Positions 44,801-58,400 of a stretch of DNA of 64,000 nucleotides are shown piece after piece. Origin of the DNA: Balanoglossus misakiensis (Eukaryota; Hemichordata); NCBI GenBank assembly GCA_040954595.2, contig CM082579.2, positions 9,610,001 through 9,674,000 on the forward strand, in the 5' to 3' direction. The notes below the pieces were generated by a model that searched no databases, was not told the DNA's origin, and was given only the letters and a program-made list of their open reading frames with translations. Every line of letters begins with the position of its first letter. Positions within the stretch are counted from its first letter, which is position 1. The position numbers were made by a program, and so were the translations under genes.

Positions 44801-45642
44801 TTAATGTCTTTCTTTGCACAAACACAGCACATACATTTTTTTACAGATTATATAGTTACCAATTATTTATTATTTTTAATGTTCAAACAAGGTATTGGAG
44901 GTTGTACCAATATTTATTTTAGTGTGTGTGTGTGTGTTATTATCATGTCATACAATGTAGGATTAGCTTGTGCAAGACTGATTGGTGTAGGACTGACCAG
45001 TGTTGAAATTTGGTCAGTGTGTCCTAAATGTGTCTTTGAAGCACACCATTTTCCTTGAGCTGTTTCCATAAATTTTGTGTATGATCATCATGCATTAAAT
45101 TTCACTTTGTTAATTAATACCCCTTTCCCTTTCTGTTCCCCGTTCAACACCAGCTACAACTGTGGGACACGGCCGGGCAGGAGAGATTCCGCAAGAGCAT
45201 GGTGCAGCACTACTACCGAAACGTGCACGCGGTGGTCTTTGTGTACGACATGACCAAAACGAGTACATTCTCCAACATGCCCGTGTGGATCGAGGAGTGC
45301 GAGCGCCACGCCCTCTCGGCCGACATCCCCCGCATCCTGGTGGGCAACAAGTGCGACATCCGCCACAAGGTGGCCGTGCCCACCAGCACGGCGCAGAAGT
45401 TCGCCGACGCCAACAGCATGCCGCTGTTCGAGACGTCGGCCAAGGACGACGCCGAGACGGAGCACGTCAACGCCATCTTCATGACGCTGGCGCACAAACT
45501 GAAGAATCACCGGCCGATGATGTCGCCGTACACCGCGGGACTGCACAAGTACGGGTCGCAGGACATGAGACGGGCGAAGGTGGCCGGGGTGTGGCGAGAG
45601 CCGGCCAGACCAGAATCGAAGGACAACGTTTGCAGTTGTTAA
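41820..45642 (+). CDS. RAB33B: Rab GTPase RAB33 (RAB33B-like)
   Basis: Two exons (41820-42044 and 45154-45642) with a 3.1-kb phase-0 intron give 237 residues. All G motifs are present: GDSNVGKT (32-39), Thr57 in [14 protein letters not shown] (79-84), NKCD (140-143) and ETSAK (168-172). Rab33-diagnostic stretches are nearly identical to human RAB33[38 protein letters not shown] and [13 protein letters not shown]. The C-terminus CSC is a double geranylgeranylation motif. RAB33B acts at the Golgi and, by binding ATG16L1, in autophagosome formation. The donor of exon 1 is GTTAGC, a weaker form. Exon 2 is much richer in GC and CpG than its surroundings. RAB33A is the other vertebrate paralogue; an invertebrate gene is likely pre-duplicate. 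Confidence 0.95.
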
Positions 45643-45867
45643 CAATCGAAATTTTTTTTTTTTTTTTACCAGAGGGATAATGCAGCTAATGAAGGAATCG
45701 TTGATGGCTATCCGTGATTTGTTTTGAAATCAGGAGGGATTTATTGATAAAGTTTGGAAAACCGACAACTCAGCATTTACATGTTTGCAACATGTACGCA
45801 ACATGAAATTTACAGGTTTTAAAAAAAAGTCAGGTGTTTTTATATGGCCAGCTGATTCACTATTGGC

Positions 45868-46085
45868 TGGTCCGTTTAGGATATGAGAGTAAAAACTCGC
45901 CCACAATGAATATACGGTAAAGACCGATTATTCATTTTGGGGAGTTTTTCACTCTCGTCTCTACAAGTGGGATGGAAGTTGTGTGTGGTCGAATATTGAT
46001 TCACTGTATCCACAATGTAGAATAACATAAACAGTGTCTTGTATCAAACATAATTAATGGATAAAGGGTAGCGAGAGAGTCCCTT
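45868..46085 (+). repeat. Dispersed repeat family C, copy 2 (hairpin-bearing)
   Basis: Second copy of the family seen at 2735-2965, downstream of RAB33. Its hairpin spans 45885-45956: GAGAGTAAAAACTC pairs with GAGTTTTTCACTCTC, and AATGAATA with TATTCATT. Arm changes relative to copy 1 keep the pairing. Confidence 0.8.
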
Positions 46086-48898
46086 AAAATATAGCAGTCT
46101 ATTCTTTCTTACTAGAAGAGGTTTGTAAATTTGTCCTGTATACCATGTTTAGTTGCAAATAGTAATTGACTTGGCAGTAATATCTAAAGGCAAAAACAAC
46201 AAGCAACAAGATGTTGGGGAAAGCAATTTATTATGCCACCAATGAAACTGATAGCTGCTGACAAGCAAGAGAGCTCAGTTCATAAATTAATAAATTGGTT
46301 TCCAGGTAACTATCACAGTTAATTTATGAACAGATTCAAACCTGTTCTAGTAAGTGAGCTATATATATAGCTAAAAGAACGTAAGAGTTGAGATAAACAG
46401 GGTATGTGGGGACAATGTGGCATTTTGCACTTACACGAATACCACAATGCTTTTTGCATCCGACTTGAGTCGAACAACACTACACAAATCACAAATGCAC
46501 AAAATAATTCCAGTGATCACACTGTATGCCTTTAAGAATACACCATTATTTTTATAGCACTTGAAAGAAAAGTAATTGCAATCATTGATCCATGAAAATT
46601 GTTAGTGGCAGATATTTTTTCACCAATCACCCCTAACAGAAAAATCACGTATTACATGTACCTTCATCAAAACAATGCACTCTGACAAAAAAGTTGAAAT
46701 AATGCTCTGTGAAAAAAAAAAATTGTCAGATTTTGTCTTCATTTTCGTACATTTGTAGACTTCCACATTCGTGGCTCCTAAATTGTCAAAAAGGACAATA
46801 AACATACAAATTATTAATGACGGTTTTGTTTTCCTTGGTTGTGGGGACTTAATATTCAAGTTTTAAAAAAATATCTATAATCATTTACATTCCGAGTTTT
46901 TATACTTCTTAGTAAACTTCACATCTTTGAGGCCAAGTTGACTAAAGTTGCTGTTATTTACTGTTGTAACTATCTATTGTAATGTCAGGATTTACTGAAG
47001 TGGCTAAAACATTTTGTAGTTTATATTTCATAAAATTATATCATAGCTTTGTCTTAGGGTACCAGTACTGGGGTAACACGGCAGTTTTCTTGTACACACT
47101 TGGCACTTCTGTTGGTCTTGAAGTAACATAGCTTTTCATGTTTAATATAATATAAATTTTTTTAGTAGATTTATAGGTTAGTATTATTGTATTTCTAAAG
47201 TTCTTATAATAGGTCTGCGCAGCATCTGTAGAAGCTATAATTGATGTGTTCAGTGGAAAATGAAAAAAATAAGTTATCAAGGTGTTAACACATGTCAGGG
47301 ACAGATTTTCATTTTAAAAACTGAAATTTCTTTAAAATCTTTCCTTCGTCCATTACCTTGTTTTCGTTAAAAGTCAATTTCAGATTTTCCCACAAGAAGT
47401 TGACAAAATCAATCATTCAGATTTACCAGGGAATTAAAAGTGTGGTACCCTTTTGGAATTTGTGATGACCCTCCAATATAGGAATATTCTTCAACTGTGA
47501 TTTGGACAGTGCCATACAAGATGTACATGAACAGTTATCTGCTGTGACTGCTACAAATACTGCCTGGCCTTGAGTGCTGTGGCATGTTATGGTTAAGCCT
47601 CATGTCTCAGAGGTTGTTTTTTTCCACCGCTGTACTGTGTCTATGTGATGGAGATTGTATGTTTCATGTGTATTTCTGAGGAACTAAAACTCTTTGAGGG
47701 ACAAGGGGGTGTGTCACAGCCAAACTCAAGGCCAGACGCTGTTTGATTTCCCTATACTGTTCGTGCTTCTGAATGCATCTTTCTGAGAATTTGCTCAGGC
47801 CAACTCTGAATCTGCCAACCACAGTACAGCATTGGTATGCTGTGCGTTCGACTCAAAAATTCACCTGTGACACGGTATTAGTCAGTCTGATTAAGATCAT
47901 GTAGTTTTTTTTGTCCTTTACTTCAAGTGTCCTTGTCTGTCTCAAGGAAAAGTGGTCATAGTACTGACTAGAACTAAGTTTCCAAGTGGGTCAGCTCTGG
48001 GTGATTAAGCCCAAGGCCAGCCTTGGTTAGCAAATTTACCACATTGTCGCATCTCAGCAGCAAGAGAATAAACAGTAGCACAGACCGAATCAGGCTATGG
48101 TTAAAATAGACAGGCTGCACAAATAGAAATAATTAGCCAATAATTAGCTAACACAGGGCCAGTATACTGGTGGTACTGTGTTAGCTGATCAGAAAAAGAA
48201 CATGATCACATGATCAATACTGTACTTGAATACCAAGGGCAAGAAATCCACTCCATTTGTGTGATTTTTAATCAGATTTGATATCAATACCCACATCTGA
48301 TATATGGTGATCCTGAAGGATAGAATTTTGTCTTTCACCTCAAAGCAATAAAAATTAGACATTTCGTGTTATATGCAGTCTGGTCATTCTGCAGTTTATG
48401 TAGCTGGCAAGTCCTATCTTAACAGTGGTCTGGAGTCAGGTCTGCACACATTGAGGTGCTTTGATTTCCAATGGAGGCGATAACAAATCACAATCATTGA
48501 AATCATTCTACTGAAACATAGACAATCCCAGAATTTATCATCTCGTTCGCAATCATAGTAGTTATGTCTACTCAGCCGTGGAGGAAAGTCTGTTTTGAAT
48601 CATATTGCTCACAGATTGCAACAGTTTCTGTGTGTTTGTTTAGCTGCAATGCTTATAGCTGATGCTGCTAGGTTGAGCGGGCTGCGAACACCAGTCAACC
48701 CAGCAGCACCCGCTACAATCGTAGCAGCTATGTGTTTGTCGTCTAGATTCTGCAGGCTCTGTGAGGTCTTTCTTTCAACTTATAAATATTTGGTCGTAGT
48801 ACGTAGTTGCAATCAGTGACTACATTTGGTATTTTTTAACGGGCATTACAATGGGATACCTTGCAATTTTAAGCCGTGATGTTTTCTCCTCTTCGCAT

Positions 48899-48931
48899 GG
48901 GGTGGGGGAGGGAGGGAGGGAGGGTGATGGG
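48899..48931 (+). other. G-quadruplex-capable G-tract
   Basis: At least six runs of three or more G (GGGG, GGGGG, GGG, GGG, GGG, GGG) are separated by one base each, which fits the G3+N1-7 quadruplex pattern. It is intergenic, between RAB33 and PCF11. Confidence 0.6.
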
Positions 48932-49629
48932 ACAGTGTGTATGTATCACTGCTAGGCATTACAGTCTTCACAGAAGACATCAGCACAAAATATAAAAATA
49001 TGGCATCCAAGTACTAGTATTTCCAAACAAGTTAATGTACTATTTTAGCAACTGACACTCTAATGTGTAGAGCACTTAGTATTCATTATCAAGACTAACC
49101 CTTTGAACTCAGACCTCCAGACCACCAGTACTACCCCCTCCCCTCCACCCCGAAGAGGCAACAAGTTAACTTTCCCTGAGAATCAAAAGAAAACCCTATT
49201 TCTACAACTTGTGTGTTTTGTATTCTATTTATTGTATGTATCCATTCCCTTTGTAAGTTTTGTTTATTTAAAGGTGTCATTTAGTTAAGTCAGAACAGTT
49301 ATGAACCAAAACTGAGGCTTTGCAATTTCATGTTTACTGTGAAAGAAAAATGGCTTTAATATTATCCTTAGAACTTGCATTTTAAGTGAGGTAACATTTT
49401 TATAGAACAGAAGCTTATGGTATTTATAAGGAAATCTGGGATGGAGTTTGATTTATACTCCGTGTAGATGCTGTGTATGTTATGTCTTTTCCGTTTTGTT
49501 ACATATGTTTGCCTCAATGCCTGATTAGACATTGCCGTGATAATTATAGAATGACATCTCAAATTGGTGGTATACTAAAGTGATTGGTTGGACTTCATGC
49601 AAATAACATCATCGATACTTGGTGCACTA

Positions 49630-49720
49630 CATCTGATTGGCTGTTGCCATGGAGTTTATGGAAATGATTCTAGGTATTGGAAATCTGATTGGTCGTTCCC
49701 ATGGTATTTACGAAAATGAT
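49630..49720. repeat. Duplicated CCAAT-box block
   Basis: A block of about 37 bases (TCTGATTGGCTGTTGCCATG...GAAATGAT) occurs twice, 52 bases apart (about 49632 and 49684), with roughly 80% identity. Each copy has an inverted CCAAT (ATTGG) and a CCATGG-like core; a third ATTGG is at about 49581. A TATA-like TTTATAAAG follows at about 49725. No gene start is seen nearby. Confidence 0.45.
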
Positions 49721-51947
49721 CTTTATTTATAAAGCAAAATGTGTCATGTGCAGGAAGGGCATATTTACAGAGTTTCCACAAACAAAGTAGAGAAAAATTT
49801 GAATTTAATTTTATATTTTCAAAAATTACCATCAGTCATGTTACACTTTGCAGATAGCAGCTTAATCAAGCGACTGTTTTCTTCAGAACTGTACATTTGT
49901 TTTTAGTTTCTCAGTAATTTTCCAAATGTACTTTCAAATGAACATATAATATTGAAATGTTTAAATGAAAAGGCTTCAGAATAAAAAAAATGCATTTAAG
50001 TTATACTGAGGTTCTTATTAAATTCTGAGGTGTGTAAGTAATGCAGGCCTGGCAGTGAGCGCCAGACATGATGGACGCAAAATTTCTCCGTTTATACAAA
50101 TGCTGAGGCCATCAGTTATCATGCAAGGCTAAACATATATGGTTAAGATATTGATGGGGACACACGTCAGATGTCAGACTAAGTTCAAACTCAACTCCTA
50201 AACTTGGAAGTTTGAGTCAAAACACTAAATGAAATCGAAAGATTGTGTATGACCAAAAAATAAATTATAAACGAAATCTGTGCACGAGTATGGTAATGCA
50301 AATAAATGCTGTTAATGATGAGGAAATAAAAAATTGTGACTGAAAAAGTTGTTATCCGTCATATATAGAAATGAAATGACCATTCTCCATGCAGTTTTTT
50401 TGTATCGTCCCCCAGAAAGACACCCAAAACTATTATTAGGTGTTTAGTTTTTTTTTTTTACTAAAACGAAACTCTCGCACAATTTATCACAGAGCCTACA
50501 GAAGTGTCTCCCATCCTTGAATGTGTCATACATCACCAACCTTTGCTGCGTCAACTTCTGCCTGTGGTGGTGCTATTCACTTTTGTGGTACTGGTTGGTA
50601 CCAGTATCTCCAGGGCTAGCGCCGCCTCGTGGATATCAGGTCATTCAGCCAAGCTGCAACTGCTTCTGTTCAGCAATATGCTTTCAGGTGATCCCATGGT
50701 GCACTAGTTTAGTCTAAAGGGGCACAGTGAAGATCTAGTCTACCTAGTGTTTTCTAGTTTTGTAAAATTAAAATCATGTTTGACTTTGTGTAACATATGT
50801 TGGGAAATGTTGCATGTGGGATATCTCATGCATGGATCTGCAACTAAAATCAACATTTGGTCTATCTCCAGAAAAAGGTATAATTCAATTGATAAGAAAG
50901 GGCCTTCCTCATGGTCTACCTCCAAAATGAAATCGTTTAAAAATGTGCTGCATTTTTGACTGATTTGGACAAAGTTATAAATTTACACTAAAACCATGAC
51001 AAGAGATCAACAATGAACAGTAACAATACATTTTCACTGCGTGAGGTAGAAACTCATGAGAAAGTCCCGTATGAACAAAACTAATGCGAGGCAATATCTT
51101 CACTTTTTGAAACACTCTTTTATTGATTCAGTGGAGAAAACTCGAGGCAGATGTTATATACATGTATTCTCTCGCCATGAAGCTGCATGTACCACAGATG
51201 GGGTCTAGGAACAGCACAACATCACTGATACCATTCTCTTCATCCTCATCACCATGGACACACACACACTCGCTACCACAAAGTGGCTATCACACACACA
51301 CTCCCACTGACGGGCTCTCCATTGCAGCGCTTCAATCTAGACTACGAAATTAAGAGAAATTTGCCAGGCCATTCCCCGACTGTCGAATACCGAAGACAGA
51401 TTCACGGCACCAAGGGACTTGCTTTCCCGTTCAAATGAATCAAAATGTTCCCCCTCCAACTAAAATAGTGTCCCCTCTACAGTGCCATCCTGGGTGAAAC
51501 ACTAACTGCAAACTATTCATTCAAGTGAATGCCACTGGGAAAAAGGAGGATTATTGCATGCATATTTTTTTTACTAAAGACAGAATTATATCCAATGAGT
51601 GGGAAACAATTGAATACTTTTTTTTTCAAGCAAAATTTTAGTTTCACATTCTTTCTGAAAAGTAATTTATGCATATACCTCCACCATATTTTTTCACAAC
51701 TTTGTTATCAAGGAACATTTGTCAAACAAGTTTTCACAAGAATCAAAACACAAGACTTAATAAAATTTCACACAGGATAACAAACAGAAACCAAAATTTG
51801 ACCAAATTAAGTAACTATTCACACAGTATTTCCGGTCACAATATCCAAAGCCAGTTGAACAAAATCTAGGGTTTGTCTCTCTCCCCCCAAAAATCCCACT
51901 CATCTTGCGTCAATACACCATATGACAGCAGTGTTATATAAAAATAT

Positions 51948-51953
51948 TTTATT
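51948..51953 (-). terminator. Candidate polyadenylation signal of PCF11
   Basis: AATAAA on the minus strand (complement TTTATT), 477 bases past the PCF11 stop codon. More distal candidates exist (for example near 51119). Confidence 0.4.
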
Positions 51954-52429
51954 TGCAGATTTCAGTAAATGTTTCCACTCTTTTCAAGAGCACATTGGCA
52001 GTACTATCATTTTCACTGCAAACAAAACTGTCAGACACTTTCCTGCATATTCGCAGAGAATACAGAACTGTTAAGATTTACAAAACAAGATCAGGTGATT
52101 TATCAAATGCATTTTTAAAACAATCTGTGGAAAATATACAATTTATTTTACAGCATCAAACATAAAATACCAAAAAAAAGAAACAAAGTATTAATATTTA
52201 TAAAAACAAGAATTACAGCAAGATTATTTTTGACAATATCACGGTTAGAGATGATGTTATTTACATTGTATTTAAACCAATAGCCCTGAGGTGAAAGAAT
52301 TTCTTAGATTTACAGGCACAGAATAGAAAGACCAGAGAGGTTATGAATAATTATTTGCACTTGTCTTTCCAAACCCCGTATTAAACTTAGCTAACACCAA
52401 GTGCAAGCTCTCTTTTTGTTATCCAAACT

Positions 52430-55400
52430 TCACATCTCCTCAGTTTTTATACTTTCAGTTTTGACGTCGTCTTCTTTTGCTGGTTCCGGTTCTTTCTCTG
52501 CAGTCGTCTCTGCACTTTCTTGCTGGCGCGGATCTGCAGCTTTGTCAGCCTCCGAAGTTTCTGAAGTTTTACTTTCTGTTGTACCCTCTGCAGTTTCTGT
52601 CGTTGTAGCCTCTGCGGTTTCTGTCGTTGTGACCACTGCCGTTTCTGTCGTTGTGACCACTGCCGTTTCTGTCGTTGTGACCACTGCCGTTTCTGTCGTT
52701 GTAGCCTCTGCCGTTTCTGTCGTAGTCTCTGCCGTTTCTGTGACCACTGCTGTTTCTATGACCACTGGAAACTGTGGTTTCGCTGGTTCCTCAACTGGAG
52801 TTGGCGTCTCTGGCACAACAGTAACCTAGGTGGCAATAACAAACTATTAGAACATGATTTTTATGTCTTGAAACAACAGAGTTTACTTCCACTTTACAAC
52901 ATCTCTACATCTTGAACTAGATCAATTTTCTACAGCCGGTGACTGTAGGCAATGGATCTAGTTCCATCTTCAAACAGGCACCCACAGATACCATTACATG
53001 CTACCCCAGGTAATTCAGTTTCACATACTAGTATATTGACAAATTTAAATTTAATACTCACATCTTTGGTGTCTTCATAACACAACGGATGATATGTCTG
53101 CAAAAAAAGTCCCAGAGAAGGTAAATTAGCTTTCATCACATTTAACTTAATCTGCTGGGATAGAGAGTGTGAAAAGTACAGAAGAAACAGTATCCTCTTC
53201 CCGTAGAAACCAGTCATGCATTTTTTGTTTGCATTTAAATCAACAATGCAGAAATACCCAGAACACTCTAGGCCATAGCATGTATCACCCGCTATAGAGA
53301 GTGATCAAGAAATGAACACATTGGTTCTAAGCAGCTCAACCATCTAATTGTGACAGTCGGTGCCTACCTTGCCATCCACCCTGATTGCATCTTTCAGCTG
53401 CCACTGTTCCTCTTCCTCGTCCCAGAACTGTTCAAACGATTCCTGGCAGATATCACACACCTGGACAAAAAGAGGCAACAATTTATACGTTGAAGACTAG
53501 CACACTTCAGTGTGAGAGGCATTTGCTAAGAATTTCCCCACACAAAATCATGATAATATCCCATCCCAAAGACCAATTTTTCATAACAACACAACAGCAA
53601 AACAATAACACTCCAGTGAGTGAGAAGTTAGTTGTCCAATATCTACAGAAGAAACCATAACAAATGCAACTTGTCTGGGAAAACACATGGGCTCTGCATG
53701 CGTCAATAATCATCCCCCAAATAATACTATGTTACATGTCACATATTTTCACAGCCAAAAATGAAAAAATCATTATAACAAGTTGCTGTAAACCAGCAAC
53801 AACCAGAGAATTCAGAATTGAACTTACTTCTTCCGAGTCGTCCTCCCCTGTAACTGCAATGCTGGTCACCTGGTTTGGTTTCTTGATCAGGTCCGACAAC
53901 CCTAACCTCGCCTGCAGCTCAAAGAACTCACTGCGAGCTAATTTTTCAAGACAAAAATAATCCAAAACAGTCAAGTTGCAGTTAACCTCAACTGAACACA
54001 GTAAATCATGCAGCTTGAGCACACACTCAAACTCACAGTAATTCAAACTTTTCAGAACTTCCCAGGATTCAAGTCAGAACTGACGTTTTCCAGTGACGGC
54101 TGTACAGAAATTGTGGTTGCAAAACTCATTAACAACGCAAACATTTTTTCACAACAGTTGACATTTTACAATAGAGTAGTTGTGACAGTAATTAAGGCTA
54201 GAAAACTAGTAACTGCTAAGGCTAGCAACTGTTGCCATGGTTCCCAATCTGTTTTACCTTAATTCCCTACAGTGCGCCAACTCAATACAAGAATTGCGTC
54301 ACAATCATACCAGTAATAACATACCAGTAATAACATCATCCATATTCCCCTATGTTCTTTGAACTCTGTAAGTAAATGTCACGCATATGTATCTTACCTC
54401 CCTCTTCTATATCATCGATTTCCTCAAACTTGATCCAGTCGTCAACTTTGTAGTACCACTTGCGCGACGTCGCCCTCTTGGCTCCGTCCTTCTCCCGACG
54501 GTTCAACCGGAAATGCCAGTCCAAATGTTTGGCATACCTATCCATCTCCTCCGGCAGGAAACGCAGTCCACACGACGAGCACTGGATGCCGTTGTAAATG
54601 CGGTTGATCACCCCCTGGAAGCGCCTGCAAATGACGAAACCGTTCCAAAGTCAATTATTCTGCAAGTGCATCAAAATGCCTCTCTGGTATAAAATATACA
54701 CATCATTTTAATTTTGATAGTGGTTGCAAGTTTACATAACATGCAATAGTTTGATCATGGAAGCTTGGACCAAAACTTAAAGAGAAGGGGTCGTCGCGCC
54801 GCGAGGGTGTCCCCCTTGATGAGAATATGCCCTCCCATACCAGCGTAAACCCCACTGCAGTCGCCAAGACCTACTAGGATCTTCAGTTGCTGCAATGCCC
54901 AGTCTACACTACAGTTGGCTGCTTCGTTCATTCTAAGAATGATCTAATTTGTTGTGGATGAATTGTAATGTTTATAAACAAACGCAGCGCGACGACCCAT
55001 TCACTTTAAGCGAAATATCAATGCAAAAACCATCAGAATACAGCAAATACACATAAATTAAATTGTCACGGAAACATGGCTATATTAAAGATCATATCCA
55101 GCTGTCAGGTATTATAAGGCTCACACAAGCCTATTTTTTTCAACAAAACAACCACACCTAACCCGAGGAGTGGTTTATGATAGCTCACTACTTAAGGCTG
55201 GTAATTAAAACTGTATGACAAATGTTCACAAGTGGTCCCTTTGAACAATAAATGAGAGAGCAACAAGGGAAAATAGCCGGCACGTCAGTAGGAAACCACT
55301 GTCCACAGCACCGTCTACTCTCACTCTCAGATACAACTGACTCACACTCGGAGTTCTTCTGGATAGAATCCAATTTCCGGGATGAGAAGATCTTGCTGCT

Positions 55401-58400
55401 CCTCTTCGCCATCCTCTTCCTTCTCCGCTTTCTTGGAGTCGTCTTGGCCCGAACTCTGTGGTGGTGGAGTATCGGCGCCTGGCCTGGGCGAATTGCTGCC
55501 TCCTTTGTGGATGATACCGGCTTGGAGGAGTTTCGAGAACAAGGAGTTGACGTCAACTTGGGTGGTGGCAGCTTCTTGCTGTGGTGAAGTTCCTGTAAAA
55601 GAAAGAGGGGGACAGTGTTTAACATGCAAACCAAAACATGTCTGAATTTAAGCCATCCCAAGAAGGACGGAGAATCAATTTCTTATTGCGGTTTGATATG
55701 CATCGTTTAAAAATTTCTGTACATAAGAAAAAAAAAGTAATACTGAACACCTACCTGTGCCCACAGCCTGAGATTGCACAACATGTTGTGGAATACCCTG
55801 GGGTACCATAGGCCCTCCCATGCCAAAGTTCATCATTCTGAAATCAGACAAAAACATTGACATCTGTACAATGCAACACTTTCAGACATTGCCACTTTCG
55901 AAATTACATTTTATTTTCAGTATTAAACAGCACTCTTGTGCAACAAACAAGAATCTTTACATCTTACAGCTATTCATTCACATTAATTACTCATTCATTT
56001 TATTGCAATATTTTGCGTTACTTACCCCATACCCTGACTAACCATAGGGAAGCCTTGTTGCTGCATTCCCATGTTGGCTAGTGCAGCTGGCATTGATGGC
56101 ATTCCAGGCATTTGCTGTCCTGGGCCCATCATCCCAAAAGCCAGCGGCTGTGTCATCATGGGGCCACCCAAGCTAAACTGTGGGCCTGCCATGGACTGAT
56201 TTGGCATCATCTGTTGCTGGGGCTGATTTGCCATAGGCCCCGGCATTCCAGCGCCCCTCATCATCAGCTGACTCAGCATGTTTTGAGGCATCATTTGTGC
56301 TCCTGCATTCATTCCCTGCATCTGGACACCGTCCGGTCGAATACCACCGTCCATCATAGGCCTAATCAGTGGCGGACCATCCATCCCTGGCATGGGACCT
56401 GGCATCATAGGTCTGGGCATATCCATCATGGGCCCTGGCCCTTCCATCCCGTGCATTCGACCTTCACCCATCATTGGACCAGGTCCTTCAGCCATTGGCC
56501 TTGATCTGTCCATCCTTTGCCCAGCACCATCATTTCTTCCCACAGGCCCTTTCATCCTCGACCTTTGCTCTTCCCTCGCAGATCTCTGGTGTTCATCACG
56601 TCTGCGATGGTCTCTGGGAAGCCCGGCTCCTTCCTCAGGCAACTGCCTCATGTCTTTATCTTTCATGCCGGGCCCAAACGACAGCGATTCGTCTGGTCTC
56701 CGCATGTCTCTATCAGTGGTACCAAACATACTGTTGTCTCCCGGCAACGGGCTGTTTCTGTCTGCATCATCTGCAAATCGCCTCGTTCCCGCCACATCCT
56801 CCTCTTTGCCGCCGGCCGGTCCTCTGACCGGCAATGACATCAGGGGAGGCGGATAGCTCCTATCCTGGGCGGACGCGGCATTCTCCGACTGCTCACTTCC
56901 CAGTTGATTCTGCGACTCCGACATCGGCAACTCTCTCATGTCAACATCTGCCTTCAAACTGCCTCCGAACACTTCTTCACTTTGACCGCGAGGATCCGCT
57001 TTGCCAACAGAGGGCATTAGCAACTCTAAGACCCGTTCATCGACGTCTTTGGCGGTGATTGGCTGGCCCTCCTGCGACGATGGCGCGCTCTCCATTCCTT
57101 TGAAGTAAGTCTGCGGGTCGTCAGTATCCCTGCGCGCATCGTAGTCTCTGGCTGGACGACTGTAAACCACTGCCGTGCCTGTCGTCATCTTCTCCTCCCT
57201 GAGTCTTTGTAACTGATACAAATCATTCAGTTGCATGAGGAGCTCTTGATGTTCCTTGTGGCTGAGCTGACCAGAATTCAACTTTTCTCCTGCCTGACAT
57301 TTCACACAAATGAAGAAAATACTGCATGATTATATCACACTAAAAATTATCACTTTCAACATCATGCACAAAATTGAACCTCTTCATTTTGGGCTGGGGG
57401 TTCAATTAAAGGGTCATCAGCTGTAACTTTCAGCTTTATTTCCAGTATTTTTGTTTATTTTAAGGCAATCCACCCTTGTTTATGATTCTCATCATGTCAC
57501 TCGTCTTCTATACATCATTGGCTCCATCACGTGCTACGTTTCATTTCTCAATGACAGAAACAGTTGATTATGATGGCATGTAGACAAAACTCTTACCTGT
57601 TCTATGATATCTTTTTGCTTACTGAGAGTGAGTTCCTTCGGTATTTTCACGTCAGGGTCCAGGCTCAGTCGCCTCTCCAGTGGCCGTCTGCCTGGCGGTC
57701 GAGACCACTGTCTGTTGCCAGACCATCCTTGCCTTCTCCAGTCATCGGCCCTATAATTAATCGACAAACGGCTGTGTTTACACTCATTTATCATTATGAT
57801 TTTTTCTGATTAAATCACATTTTTTCACCCATTGTATCACCAATAATTGATCAATCTGATCTCAGTGGTGTTGTAGACTTTAATAGGCAAATATCTGACT
57901 GTATTTTGATTAAAATCTACTGAACATGGTGCACAGAAAGAGTGGTTATTTTGTTCATTTTGATATACAACAACCCTATGGATACTGTTTCTCCTGACCT
58001 CTCTCTATAACATCTTTTAGCCCTTTGCACCCTGACCAATGATCACACTTGAAAGATTTCTTCTGAGCTGTGTTCAACAAGACCATTGGCATCTCAAACA
58101 ACATGTTGACACTACTAATTTGTGTTGGCTACAACAGTATATGAAACTTACCACACATCTTGTGCTCGTCCCATCCTTGCTCTTTTCATCGGTGGAAAGT
58201 CCGGTCCAGCATAGTCCCCCGGTCGTCGTCTCGGATACCTGTCATCTGAATAACTATCCCTCCCCCTGATTCCTTCGCCTCCCATCATCTTACCATCCTC
58301 CCTCTCATCATTCTCTTTCCTATTCTTATCACTGGGCCTTGCGTCCCTACCCCTTCTTTCAACTCTATCCTTGACATCCCTCCTGTTTCTCCTCAGTGGC

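Larger units (their letters stand above)
45643..52429. other. Long tail-to-tail spacer between RAB33 and PCF11
   Basis: No protein gene is supported over 6.8 kb. It contains RAB33 3' UTR (candidate AATAAA at 46289-46294), a 220-base repeat with a hairpin (45868-46085), a G-rich tract (48899-48931), a duplicated CCAAT-containing block (49630-49720) and the PCF11 3' UTR, perhaps ending near 51948. Open frames near 48595, 49103, 50504 and 51123 are short and have no recognised domain. Confidence 0.55.

Noticed and set aside
45154-45680. Open frames in other frames of RAB33 exon 2
   Set aside because: Codon bias of a GC-rich exon; the RAB33 frame contains all G motifs.
48595-48819. 74-codon frame with a signal-peptide-like start (FLCVCLAAMLIADAA)
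   Set aside because: A single short frame with no conserved domain, no upstream promoter signal and no partner exon; hydrophobic runs arise by chance.
52401-52829. Plus-strand 142-codon Ser/Val-rich frame
   Set aside because: Antisense of the PCF11 minisatellite; the 24-base unit keeps frames open on both strands.
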